Below, piece after piece: positions 31,201 through 41,576 of a stretch of 64,000 nucleotides of DNA (positions within the stretch are counted from its first letter, which is position 1; each line of letters opens with the position of its first letter). The notes under the pieces were generated by a model. It did not search any database and had not been told where the DNA came from. It saw only the letters and a list, made by a program, of their open reading frames with translations. The DNA comes from Pseudomonas sp. KNUC1026 (lineage in GTDB: Bacteria; Pseudomonadota; Gammaproteobacteria; Pseudomonadales; Pseudomonadaceae). The DNA lies in NCBI RefSeq assembly GCF_021650705.1, contig NZ_CP087138.1, positions 4,642,501 to 4,706,500 of the forward strand, given 5' to 3'. Made by a program: the position numbers and the translations under genes.

Positions 31201-34200
31201 GCCCAGGCCGATCAGGTCGTTGCCACCTACACCGCCGCCGACCCTGACAACCAGGCACCTGTCGTTACCCTGACCAACAACGACAAGGGCTATTACGCAC
31301 TCAAGGACGGCCAGGTCGTGCTGACCCAGGCCGGTGCCGACTGGGTGAATGCTGGCAACAAACTGCCGGACGTCAGCCTGCACGCTGCCGATGCGATGGA
31401 CCCATCGCTGGGCGCCGATGACCGCGCGCCCGTCACCACCAACCTGGTGAACGACGCCCCGCTGGTGAGCGACGCGGCTACCGTCAACTTCACCGAGAAG
31501 CAGGCGGCCGTGGCCCTGTTCGATGGCCTGACCATCAAGGACAGCGACAACAGCACCCTGGACCACGCCACCCTCACCCTCAAAGGCTTCCAGCCGGGTG
31601 ACGCGTTCAGCTCCAGCTACACCAACGGTGCAGTGCTGCAGCCTTCGGGCAGCGTGACCGTCGATGGCCAGCAGATCACTTACCAGACCGCCGTGCAGAA
31701 TGGCGCGATGGTGGTGACCCTGACCGGCCCGGCCTCGATCGATGCCTTCCAGAAGCTGCTCAGCTCGGTGCAATTCTCCGTACCGGGCGACGCGCCGAAC
31801 ACCGCGCCGCGCAGTATCGACCTGACCGTGACCGACATCGGCACCCCGGGCGGGGACGGTTCGGACAAGGCCACCTCGCTCGTAGCCCACACCGATGTGA
31901 CCGTGACCGCCGTCAACGACGCGCCGACCATCAGCATCGTCCAGACCCTGCCAGTCACCGAGCACCAGGCCAGCGCCGACCAGGTGGTGGCTCGCTACAC
32001 CGCAGTCGACCCTGACGGCCCGACCCCGGCACCTGTGGTCAGCTTGACCAATAACGGCCAGGGTTACTACGCCATCAAGGACGGCCAGGTCGTGCTGACG
32101 CAGACCGGTGCCGACTGGGTGAACGCCGGTAACAAACTGCCGGACGTGAGCCTGCATGTGGCCGATGGCACGGACAGCACCTTGGGCAACGACGCCACCG
32201 CGCCGGTCACCACCAACCTGGTGAACGACGCCCCGCTGGTGAACGATGCTGCCACCGTGACCTTCACCGAGAAGCAAGGCGCCGTGGCCCTGTTCGATGG
32301 CCTGACCATCAAGGACAGCGACAACAGCACCCTGGACCACGCCACCCTCACCCTCAAAGGCTTCCAGCCGGGTGACGCGTTCAGCTCCAGCTACACCAAC
32401 GGTGCAGTGCTGCAGCCTTCGGGCAGCGTGACCGTCGATGGCCAGCAGATCACTTACCAGACCGCCGTGCAGAACGGCGCGATGGTGGTGACCCTGACCG
32501 GCCCGGCGTCTATCGATGCCTTCCAGAAGCTGCTCAGCTCCGTGCAGTTCTCCGTACCGGGCGACGCGCCGAACACCGCGCCGCGCAGCGTCGAGCTGAC
32601 CGTGACCGATATCGGCACGCCGGGTGGCGACGGTTCGGACAAGGCCACCTCGCTGATTGCCAAGACCGACGTCACCGTCACCGCCGTCAATGACGCGCCG
32701 GTGGCCAACGATGACCCGAGCCTGGTCAGCGGCCTCAAGGGCCAGTACTTCAGCTGGAGCGACTCGGCGCAGGGCGCCAACCTCACCAGCGTTGCCCAGG
32801 CGGTCAAGTACATCGCCGGCAATGGCCCGACCGCGACCTTCAACGCGACCCTGATCGACTTCGGCAGCGTTGCGCAGACCCGCGTGAACAACGACCTGGG
32901 CCGCTCCGACAGCACCACCGACAACCTCAGCAAGTTCCTGGGCGTGAACGTCGCAGGCGTCACGGCGCATGCCACTGACCTGAGCAGCACCCACACCAGC
33001 AGCTCGGACGCCATCCTCAAGCTGACCGGCGTGGTCGGGCTGGACGCCGGCAACTACACCCTCAAGGTCACGGCCGATGACGGTTATCAGATCCTCATCG
33101 ACGGCAAGCAGGTGGCGGTGTTCGACGCCAACACCACCTCGCGCAGCGGCACGTTCGACTTCAACGTCGCCGGCAGCGGCGCCCATGACATCCAGATCAT
33201 CTACTGGGACCAGGGCGGCAGCGCCAACCTCACCGTCGAGGTGAAGTCGGCCACCGGCAATTACGCCGTATTGGGCAGCAGCGCCTATCCGGTCAGCTAC
33301 AACCCGCTCAGCACCACCGAGAGCCAGGCGCTGACCATCAAGGCAAGCACCCTGCTGGCCAACGACACCGATGTGGACACCGCCCACGATCAGCTGAAGA
33401 TCGTCGGCGTGAGCAGCAACGTGGTCGATGCCAAGGGCAATGTGGTCGGCACCGCAGTGCTGAGCGCTGATCAGCAAAGCGTGCTGTTCACGCCGAACAA
33501 GACGTTCGTGGGCGACGCCAGCTTTACCTACACCCTGAGCGACGGCGACAAAACTGCCGCCACAGACGCCAAGGTCACGGTGCACGTCTCCGCCGCTGCC
33601 CAGCCGACCATCGCCATCACGCCGGTGAGCATCACCGAGCACGCGATGAAGGCCAACGAAACCGTCGCAACCTACAAGACCCTGGACGGCGACACCGTCG
33701 CCAGCGCCCTGAAGGTGGCTTTCGCTGACGGCAGCAACAGCAACGGCTACTACCAGCTCAGCGGCAACAAGGTCACCCTGACCGCCGCCGGCGCTGCGTA
33801 CGCCAATGCTGGCAACACGCTACCAAACGTCAGCCTGGTGGTCAGCGATGACCTGCACACCGGCACTGACAGCAAGGCACCGACGGTCACGCTCACCAAC
33901 GCAGCCCCTACGGTAGAAATCAGCAGCCTGTCGCCGGCGCCGCATGCGCCGAAGGCCGGCGACACCGTCGCTACCTACCTGGGCAAAGACCAGGACGGTG
34001 ACAAGGTGACCGTGACGCTGAAGTCGGGTAGCGATTCGGCCAAGTACTATCAGCTGGCCAGCGACGGGGTGAGCGTTGCCCTGACCCAGGCCGGTGTCGA
34101 CTATTACAACTCGCACAAGGGCGCACTGCCTCTGCTGGAGCTGACCGCCTTCGACGGCCGTGCTACCGGCAATGGCAGCGGTACCCCGACCCTGAGCAAC

Positions 34201-37200
34201 CAGGCGCCAGAGGTGACCGTCACCGCCATCGACTCGCAGCCGCACAACGCTGCCGTGGGCACCGTGGTCGGCAGCTACAGCGCCAGCGACAAGGACGCAG
34301 GCGACGCCAGCAAACTGGCCGTGAGCGTCAAGGCCAACGCTGACGGCGTGGTGTACTACAGCCTCGACACCGCGAACCAGAAGATCACCCTGACCCAGGC
34401 CGGTGTGGACTACTACAACAGCCACAACAAAACCCTGCCGGGCGTGACCCTGGTGGCCGACGACGGCCGTGCGACCGGTGAGGGTTCGGGCACCCCGAGC
34501 CTGACCCTGAGCAACGCCGCGCCGACCCTGACGCTGGACGCCAACCACCTGACCCAGCATGCGCCAGCTGCTGGCGACACCGTGGCCAGGTACAGCGCCA
34601 ACGATGCCGACGGCGACCGACTGACCGTAGCCTTCAAGGCCGGCAGCAACACCAACGGCTACTACGCGCTAGACACCGCCAACAACGCGGTCACCCTGAC
34701 CGACAAGGGCGTGGCGTACTACAACAGCCACAAAGGCGAACTGCCGCCGATCACCCTCGCCGCCACCGACGGCCGCGCCACTGCTGAAGCCAGCGACACC
34801 CCGACCCTGAGCAACCAGGCGCCGGAAGTCACCGTCACCAGCATCGACTCGCAGCCGCACAACGCTGCCGTGGGCACCGTGGTCGGCAGCTACAGCGCCA
34901 GCGACAAGGACGCAGGCGATGCCAGCAAACTGGCCGTGAGCGTCAAGGCCAACGCTGACGGCGTGGTGTACTACAGCCTCGACACCGCCAACCAGAAGAT
35001 CACCCTGACCCAGGCCGGTGTGGACTACTACAACAGCCACAACAAAACCCTGCCGGGCGTGACCCTGGTGGCCGACGACGGCCGTGCGACCGGTGAAGGT
35101 TCGGGCACTCCGAGCCTGACCCTGAGCAACAACCCGCCAGTGGCCAACGATGACTACCTGGTTCAGAACGGCCTGAAGTCCGAGTTCTACAACTATCAGG
35201 AAAACAGCGGCCAGGGCCGCCCGAACCTGACCAGCGTGTCGCAGGTGCTGGCGTGGATCGCCGGCAACACGCCCAACGCGACGTTCAACGCCAACAAGAT
35301 CGACTTCGGCAGTGTCAGCGACAACCTGGGGCACTACGACAGCTCGAACAACAGCCTGGTCAAGTTCCTGACCAACAACTCGGCTGCCAACCAGGGCAAC
35401 TACGACAGCCTCTCGGGCAAGCAGATCGACTCTTCGGACGCGATCCTGAACATGACCGGCCAGGTACAGCTGAACGCGGGCACTTATGCGCTGCGCGTAA
35501 CCGCTGACGATGGCTACATGGTGCTGATCGACGGCAAGCTGGCCGCAGTGTATGACGGCATTACCTCGCAGGCGGTGAACAACTTCAGCTTCTCGGTCGC
35601 CAACTCCGGGTTGCACGACATCCAGGTGGTCTACTGGGATCAGGGCGGCTATGCCGCACTGAAGATCGAGCTGGGCAGCAGCCTGAGCACCCTCAAAGTG
35701 CTGGGTGACACGGCCTCGCCGCTGAGCCACAACCTGCTGACCGTCAGCGAGAACCTCCACAGCGACAACCTGCACAGCCTGACCATCAAGGCCGCAGACC
35801 TGCTGAAGAACGATACCGACGCCGATCAGGGCGATGTGTTGAGCATCAGCTCTGTGCACAATGGCCAGCACGGCACCGTAACGCTGGACACCAACGGCAA
35901 TGTGATCTTCACGCCGGAGGCCGGTTACTCGGGCCCGGCGACCTTCACCTACACCGTGTGGGACCAGCGCACCAATGGCGTGAAAGATGCCACCGTGACT
36001 GTGCAGGTGACCCCGGTCGCCCCGGCACTGGACCTGGACAGCGGCGTTGCCGGTACCGGCCACAACGTGAGCTATGCCGCCAACCATGACGGCGTGTCGG
36101 TCAGCGACAAGGCAACCATCACCCTGGACGACGCCGGCATCAAGGGCGCAACCATCGCGATCAACAACGCGCAGGTGGGCGACCACTTGAACGTTGGCAG
36201 CCTGCCAAGCGGCGTCAATGCTGTGCTGTCTGCCGATGGCAGCCAGGTTGTGCTCAGCGGCACCGCCACCGCTGCGCAGTACCAGGACGCGATCAAGGCG
36301 ATCACCTTCAGCAACACCGCCGATGTGGCCAGCGACAGCACCCGCACTATCTCGGTGACCGTGCAGGACGTCTTCGGTGCGGCCTCGAACGTGGCTAACA
36401 CTACCGTTTCGGTGTCCAAGTCGGTCTACACCTACACCGACGGCTCACCGAATGCCGACACCCTCAACGGCACAAGCAACAACGACATCATCGTCGGCGA
36501 CAAGGCCCAGAGCACGGTGACCCCGGCCAAGGACGCCAACGTGGCGTTCATCGTCGACGTGTCCGGCAGCATGCGCGGCAAGTACACCCAGGAGCAGGAT
36601 GCGCTGGTGGCCGCGATCAAGCAGCTGCGTAACGACATGACCTCGAGCCAGAACATCAAGGTCGGGATCATCACGTTCTCTGACCATGCGCTCGACTCGA
36701 CCATCGTGCTCACCAAGAACATGACGGACAGCCAGATCAGCACCGCAGTTGCCAACGCCACGAACAACTCGACCAAGGGCGGCGCTACCAACTACGAGGA
36801 AGCGTTCAAGGACACGGCGAACTGGTTCATCAACAACGGCACCTCCGGGGCGGTCAACCAGACCTTCTTCATCACCGACGGCCAGCCCAACCGCTACCTG
36901 ATCAACGAAGGTACCGCTTCCGGTGGCAACGCAACGCGGGTTGCCGACGGCCATGGCGGCTATCAGATGGCTAACGAGGTGTCTGCTGCAAGTGGTTTGG
37001 CCAGCAACACCAAGGAAGGCTGGGACCTGCTCGTGGCGCAGTCGCCGACGGTCAACGCCGTGGGCTTGAGCACCGACCAGAACCAGGGCACCGACCTGAG
37101 CTCGTTGAACAACTACGACACCAGTGGCCACGCGGCGCTGAATGTGACTCTGGACAACCTCTCCAGCGTGATTGCCAGCAAGACCGTGACCGCACAGCCG

Positions 37201-37953
37201 GCCAACGATGTGATCAACGGCGGGGAGGGCAACGACATCCTCTTCGGCGACACGATCTTCTTCAACGGCATCAACCCGGCCGACGGCCTTGGGACCTCGG
37301 TGATCAAGGCGTACGTTGCCGAGAAGGTGGGCCACACCGCTTCCGACTCGGAGATCTACACCTACATCAAAGGCCACCTGGGCGAGTTCAACCTGGGCAG
37401 CAGCGGCGGTGACGACACCCTCAACGGCGGCAACGGCAATGACATCCTGTTCGGCCAGGCGGGCAATGACACCCTCAACGGCGGCAATGGCGATGACATT
37501 CTGATCGGCGGCAAGGGCAACGACATCCTCACCGGCGGTGACGGTGCCGATACCTTCATGTGGCTGCGTGGCGACCTGAACGTCGACACCACCGACAGCA
37601 AGGGTGCGGTGCAGAAGGGCGCTGACGTGATCACCGACTTCAGCAATGCCCAGGGCGACACCATCGACCTGACCGACCTGCTCAAGGACCACGCCGACGA
37701 CCTCACGGCCAACCTCGGCAAATACCTGCAGATCGCCAAGGACAGCAGTGGTGCCACCGAGCTGTTGATCAGCACCACCGGCAAGCTCACCACGGCGGCC
37801 ACCACCTCTGCCAACGATGTGCAGAAGGCGACCACCGCCAACGAAAGCCAGGCTGACGTGACGATCAAGGTGCATGGTGACGGTGCCGGCTGGACCAACA
37901 ACTCGCTGGCCCAACTGATCCACGACAGCACCATCAAGGTTGACCATCACTGA
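25275..37953 (+). CDS. lapA: LapA, giant RTX biofilm adhesin (frame broken as written near 28135)
   Basis: Large repeat adhesin anchored in the outer membrane for biofilm attachment, about 4,225 residues if repaired. Order: retention module (1-~110) with LapG site TAAG at residues 110-113; Gly/Ser linker; Calx-beta-like repeats (nt ~25780-26450 and 29130-29820); many cadherin/VCBS-like repeats; a PA14-like domain at nt ~30235-30720; a 256-residue tandem duplication; two PA14 domains at ~32735-33270 and 35155-35700, each with TADDGY and YWDQGG motifs; von Willebrand A domain with MIDAS DVSGS (36556-36570); RTX nonapeptides (37216-37560); C-terminal type I secretion signal (DVITDFSNAQGDTIDL). 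Near 28130-28140 one extra base (gcgcaca) shifts the frame; before it the protein reads A-L-Q-P-I-T-A, after it T-L-N-D-I-D-G-S-E. As written the product would stop at 28223 without a secretion signal. Confidence 0.94.
25602..25613 (+). other. LapG cleavage site (TAAG) in the LapA retention module
   Basis: Codons act-gca-gcc-ggt encode T-A-A-G at residues 110-113, followed within 15 residues by a GGSGGGG linker. This matches the known LapG target between the two alanines, so the release mechanism looks intact. Confidence 0.85.
31147..32688 (+). repeat. Tandem ~770-bp duplication inside lapA
   Basis: Two in-frame copies, 31147-31914 (256 codons) and 31915-32688 (258 codons). The first third is diverged (AEHAAQADQVVATY versus TEHQASADQVVARY), but the last ~460 bp, beginning at the FTEK[QK] segment, are nearly identical at the DNA level. 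This implies recent duplication or gene conversion. Confidence 0.85.
34192..35130 (+). repeat. Pair of 324-bp near-identical repeats inside lapA
   Basis: Copies at 34192-34515 and 34807-35130, 615 bp apart, encode the same 108-residue module starting LSNQAPEVTVT and ending TPSLTLSN, with one substitution seen (TAIDSQ versus TSIDSQ). A diverged related module lies between them. Such repeats allow adhesin length change by recombination and can cause misassembly. Confidence 0.85.
37405..37560 (+). other. RTX calcium-binding nonapeptide repeats of LapA
   Basis: About five GGxGxDxUx repeats in series (GGDDTLNGGNGNDILFG, GQAGNDTLNGGNGDDILIG, GKGNDILTGGDGADTF), with one isolated repeat earlier at about 37216-37245. 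They bind calcium outside the cell and help folding after type I secretion. Confidence 0.88.
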
Positions 37954-38085
37954 TGCAACCCACGCCTGGCCTTCACCGGCCGGGCGATTTATCGGTACAT
38001 CGGCTAGGGCTGTATCATCCGGCCGGCGGCTGGCCTATCCTTCGCGGGCGGCCGATCGCCAGCCGTTTCTTTGAGGGCAAGGCTC

Positions 38086-38427
38086 ATGTTTTACGTACAG
38101 CGTGACGCACACGGCAAACTGTCGCGAGTCGAGGCCGAGGCGTTCGCCGAAGCGACCGATACGCTGCTGGCTGACAACGTCGAGATTCAGGAGTGGTTCA
38201 CCAGCCAGACCGCGCTGCGCAGCCTTGAGCAGCTGCGCCAGAGCGACCTGGAGATGATTCGGGTGCTGGATGACCTGATCCAGCTGCTGGTGGAAAAAGG
38301 CGTGATTACCGTCACCGACCTGCCGCAGGCGGCATTGGCCAAGCTGACCGGCCGTACCCAGGCGCGCGAATCGCTGGGCAGCGCTTCGGCGCGGTTGATC
38401 AACGATGAGGAGACGCCGTTGATCTGA
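38086..38427 (+). CDS. Small conserved protein, often annotated tryptophan synthase beta-like
   Basis: A 113-residue soluble protein (MFYVQRDAHGKLSRVEAEAF...), mostly helical and acidic, found in many pseudomonads under the label 'tryptophan synthase subunit beta-like'. No tryptophan synthase catalytic motif is visible, so the label should not be taken as function. The segment SDLEMIRVLDDLIQLLVEKG suggests a helix-turn-helix-like or protein-interaction region. Start ATG 38086 follows gagggcaagg; it is 132 bp after lapA on the same strand. Confidence 0.8.
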   Translation: MFYVQRDAHGKLSRVEAEAFAEATDTLLADNVEIQEWFTSQTALRSLEQLRQSDLEMIRVLDDLIQLLVEKGVITVTDLPQAALAKLTGRTQARESLGSASARLINDEETPLI

Positions 38428-38465
38428 AGTTTGTGTGTCGCCCGCTGCACGGCGCCCGTTACACG

Positions 38466-38560
38466 GCGTCCGGCAAGCCGGCCTCCCACTTCAGAACCAC
38501 TGCAGTTCATCTAGACCACGGCAGTCCACCCAGTGGGAGGGCGGCTTGCCGCGCGACGCG
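38466..38560. repeat. REP inverted pair
   Basis: gcgtccggcaagccggcctcccac at 38466-38489 and its inverted partner gtgggagggcggcttgccgc at 38533-38552 form a BIME-like pair. It lies between the + strand small gene and the convergent GTPase gene and is of the same family as the array at 15797. Confidence 0.8.
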
Positions 38561-38576
38561 CCGAGCTTCCAGGCAC

Positions 38577-40112
38577 CTACCGCAGCAACCCGAACATCCC
38601 CACTGCCGCCTTGCGCACCCGCTCCATCTCGCGGCTGATAGAAAAATCCCCCGCCTCTCGGCGCCGCCGGCCCAGCTGCACATTCACCGCATTGGCATAC
38701 TGCTCCTGCACCCGCTCCACCAAGCCGTGCAGGTTGAACGGCGCCTTGCCCGCGGGCAGGGCCACAGCCACCATGCCCGGTAATGCCAGCAACTGCTCGT
38801 TCCACGCCTTGGCCTCCACCACAGCCTGCGACGCGGCACTGCCGTCACTCAGGGAGAACGGTTCTTGCCAGCTCCCGGCCGGTACCAACCGGTCGATTTG
38901 ATTGAGCACACCGATCAGAATCGGCGGCGAGGCCTCAGGGTGTTCAGCGAACCAGTCATCCAGCTCACGGCGAAACGCCTGATCCAGCCCACGTGCTGGC
39001 TGGTTGGCCTTGAGTACCCAGAGCACCAGGTCGCATTGCCGCACCTGCTCGAACACCAGGTCATGCACCTTCTTGCTGCCATCGAGCCCTGGCAGGTCGA
39101 TCAGGCGCAAATCAGGTGCGCCCTCCACTGCGCAAGCGTGCACAGTGACGCCATCGGTAGCCGGCAGTGCGCTGATTTCCGCCCTCAAGCTATCGCTCAG
39201 CGCATTGACCAACGACGACTTGCCTGCCCCTACTTGACCCAACAACCCGATACGCACCGGGTCGAGCTCGGGCGCCTGGCGCTCCTGATCCTTCTGAGTG
39301 ACCCGCCCAGGCTTGAGCTGGCCATCGTCAACACGAAAGTGCCCACCGTACAGGTCAACGGCCGCGCGCAGCACTTCGAGCAGCAGCAAATACTTCAAAC
39401 GGCTCTGCAACTCCGTGCTCAGCCCGCTGAAAACCTCGCCTCGCAGCTGCGTCAGCATCTCCGCCAGCACGCCCTGCGGCGAAAACATCCGCAGCGCCCG
39501 GTAGCCCTTGAATACCTTCATCGCCAGCGGCCCGTAGCGCTCCACCTGATCGTTGAGGTTCATCAAGGTCGACAGGCGAATGTGCTCCACGCCCGGCACA
39601 TGGGCCTGGAGCACTCGCCGGTAGCGGCGGCTGACCTGCTCACAAATGGCCAGCATCTCCGGCGCAGTGAACGCCCATTGTGCGTAGCGCGCATCGTCGT
39701 GATAGCGGCCGGCAACTTCACGCACTATCGCCAAGGCATGCTGGGGCAGCGCCTGCCAGGCGGGTTCCTCCTTGAGCAGGCCCGCTACCACGGGCAGGGT
39801 TTCGCGCTGGATGGCGCGATCCCGCTCGCGCCAGTAGTCCGGTACCTTGGCCTCTGCCTCCAGCGCATGCTCCACGGCGGGCGCGATGGATTGTTTGACC
39901 TTGCGCCGGGCCAGCAGCAGGCCAAGGCTCGACAGCAGAGTGCACACCAGCAGGATCGTGATGAACAGCAGCCAGCGGCCATCGCTGAACAGGCTGTACA
40001 CACCAAAGCCTGCCAGCACCAGCAACGGAATCACCAACGACAGCAACGCGTAGGGCACGGCCCGGTCGGATAATCGCGCCAGGGCGCCCAAGGCACTAAC
40101 GGCTCTTTTCAT
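38577..40112 (-). CDS. Membrane-anchored GTPase of unknown function, C-terminal G domain
   Basis: About 511 residues. Two membrane helices at the N-terminus (AVPYALLSLVIPLLVLAGFGVYSLF and LLFITILLVCTLLSSLGLLLA regions), a long helical domain (about 75-270), then a G domain with G1 GQVGAGKSS, G3 DLPGLDG and G4 NQID. This is a dynamin/Era-like layout, but I do not recognise a characterised homologue. Start at ATG 40112; the open frame further up to 40274 is overlap with the upstream gene. It overlaps the neighbouring GTPase gene by 17 bp, so the two are made together and may work as a pair. Confidence 0.82.
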   Translation of the reverse strand: MKRAVSALGALARLSDRAVPYALLSLVIPLLVLAGFGVYSLFSDGRWLLFITILLVCTLLSSLGLLLARRKVKQSIAPAVEHALEAEAKVPDYWRERDRAIQRETLPVVAGLLKEEPAWQALPQHALAIVREVAGRYHDDARYAQWAFTAPEMLAICEQVSRRYRRVLQAHVPGVEHIRLSTLMNLNDQVERYGPLAMKVFKGYRALRMFSPQGVLAEMLTQLRGEVFSGLSTELQSRLKYLLLLEVLRAAVDLYGGHFRVDDGQLKPGRVTQKDQERQAPELDPVRIGLLGQVGAGKSSLVNALSDSLRAEISALPATDGVTVHACAVEGAPDLRLIDLPGLDGSKKVHDLVFEQVRQCDLVLWVLKANQPARGLDQAFRRELDDWFAEHPEASPPILIGVLNQIDRLVPAGSWQEPFSLSDGSAASQAVVEAKAWNEQLLALPGMVAVALPAGKAPFNLHGLVERVQEQYANAVNVQLGRRRREAGDFSISREMERVRKAAVGMFGLLR

Positions 40113-41202
40113 CGCGGGCCACCGGCACGATGTGGTCGAACGCTTGCTTGAAGCGCTCGCGCAGTTCCTGAGAGGTAATCGGCTCGCCGCGCTTGAGGCG
40201 GTAGAAGTACATGCACGCCGCCCGCCCCAGCGCGTAGGTGAAGCAGTAACTGGCCACCGCCGCTGAAGCGCCACCGACGGTCTGCCCCCACACCGGAATG
40301 AGCTTGGCCAACTGCCGCAGGCCCAGGCGCGAGGCGTACTGCACGCCGAAACCTGTCCCCATTGCAGCGGCGAACTCGCTGAGCAGCCGGCGGGTATATT
40401 CCAGCCCGTATTGATTGGCCAGGCTGTGCAGCATCTTCAACTGCACCGTGGGCACAGCCACCAGGCCCACTGCGGGTATCGCGTCGCAGGCACCGGCTGC
40501 ACCGGCATACCACATCACCTCGCGCTTGAGTTCGCTGAAATTACGCTCCTCGGCATCACTGTGGCCCTGGTTGCGGAACAGCTCGAGGATGATCGGCAAA
40601 CGCTCACCGAGCTTTTCCTTGAGCGCCTCAAGGTTCGCCGGCACCCCATCTGGGCCATTGAAGTCCACGGCCACGCTGTCCAGCGTGCCCCACACTGCTT
40701 CGACCTGCTGCTGGTTGTGGGCAATACAGCGCTGGCGCTCGATCTCGTTTTCGACCTGGTAGATGCCGGTATGCACCAACAGGGCCTCGCGGATGCGTCC
40801 CGAGCGTTTGATCTGCTTGAGCGCCTTCAGCACCTGCGACTGTTCGGGGTCTTCGGCTTTCATCACCACCAGCAGCGCATGGCTCGCACTTTCGCAGTTG
40901 GCGATGTCGGCGCTGGGGTCGTAGTCGGCTTCGGCCAGCCCGCGTGTGTCCATGAAGGCCAGCACCGGCGTTTGCGCCGGGTAGTCGTACTGCTCGGCTG
41001 TCAGGGTGCATGGGCGAAAGCCCGAGCCCACCTCCACCCGGTCCAGCCCTGTCAGCGCACGGATCAATGACGATTTGCCCGCACCGGTCTTGCCCAGCAG
41101 CCACACCGTTGGCAGTTGCTGGGCGCTGCGCTCGAACGCCGTTTGCGATGCGGGGTTCGCCTCCGGGTTCAGGCGGCGGTAAACGTGATCAAGGATTTTC
41201 AT
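40096..41202 (-). CDS. GTPase with C-terminal DUF697-like membrane region, unknown function
   Basis: 368 residues. N-terminal G domain with G1 GKTGAGKSS, switch region FRPCTLTAEQYDYP, G3 DTRGLAEADYD and a G4-like HTGI in place of the usual NKxD. The C-terminal part (about 240-340) has Gly/Ala-rich hydrophobic segments (ACDAIPAVGLVAVPTVQ and TVGGASAAVASYCFTYALG) of the DUF697/YcjF type. It is divergent from the cyd operon across 170 bp and coupled to the second GTPase gene. Function unknown. Confidence 0.82.
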   Translation of the reverse strand: MKILDHVYRRLNPEANPASQTAFERSAQQLPTVWLLGKTGAGKSSLIRALTGLDRVEVGSGFRPCTLTAEQYDYPAQTPVLAFMDTRGLAEADYDPSADIANCESASHALLVVMKAEDPEQSQVLKALKQIKRSGRIREALLVHTGIYQVENEIERQRCIAHNQQQVEAVWGTLDSVAVDFNGPDGVPANLEALKEKLGERLPIILELFRNQGHSDAEERNFSELKREVMWYAGAAGACDAIPAVGLVAVPTVQLKMLHSLANQYGLEYTRRLLSEFAAAMGTGFGVQYASRLGLRQLAKLIPVWGQTVGGASAAVASYCFTYALGRAACMYFYRLKRGEPITSQELRERFKQAFDHIVPVARDEKSR

Positions 41203-41305
41203 TCAAAGGCCCGTTCTGGCGGCTATTCCCGTTAGGTAAGCACGGCGGCGAAAAAGTCCCTGTGCCGCGCTGCGGCAATCTGACACGTGCGTATCAGGGA
41301 ACTGA

Positions 41306-41319
41306 TTGACGCTTGTCAA
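41306..41319. promoter_or_regulatory. Candidate Anr/Fnr box upstream of the cyd operon
   Basis: ttgac-gctt-gtcaa is a perfect dyad that differs from the Anr/Fnr consensus ttgat-N4-atcaa at only two symmetrical positions. Its centre is 60 bp before the cydP start, so a class II site at about -41 would put the transcription start near 41354. The match is seen; oxygen control is inferred. Confidence 0.55.
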
Positions 41320-41372
41320 CTCTCGGCGGCCACCGGGGAGGACAATCCTTTCAAAACCTGAGTACCCCGGAC

Positions 41373-41576
41373 ATGGCCCCGCATTTCAGCTTTCTGAAGC
41401 ACCCCCTTGCTCGGGAGATAACGCTGATCCTGCTGATCAAGCTCGCCCTGATCATAGGCATCCGCAGCCTCTGGTTCAGCGCGCCGGACACCGTGACCGG
41501 CCACACCCAGCCTGTCGCTCAGCACCTGCTGGGCACCTCTTCCGCCCTTCCCGAGAAACCAAAAGATGATCTCTGA
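41373..41576 (+). CDS. cydP: CydP, putative small subunit of cytochrome bd oxidase
   Basis: A 67-residue protein with one membrane helix (EITLILLIKLALIIGIRSLWF) preceded by LKHPLARE, the pattern of the CydP family encoded just before cydA in several proteobacteria. Start at ATG 41373, giving an N-terminus close to the helix; an in-frame start at 41313 is less likely. Its last 11 bp overlap the cydA start, so they are coupled. Exact role not established. Confidence 0.75.
   Translation: MAPHFSFLKHPLAREITLILLIKLALIIGIRSLWFSAPDTVTGHTQPVAQHLLGTSSALPEKPKDDL

Noticed and set aside
25170..33642. Very long open frames on the minus strand opposite lapA (over 1,000 and 1,800 codons)
   Set aside because: They mirror the GC-rich repeat codons of lapA, have no family motifs or ribosome-binding sites and are low complexity.
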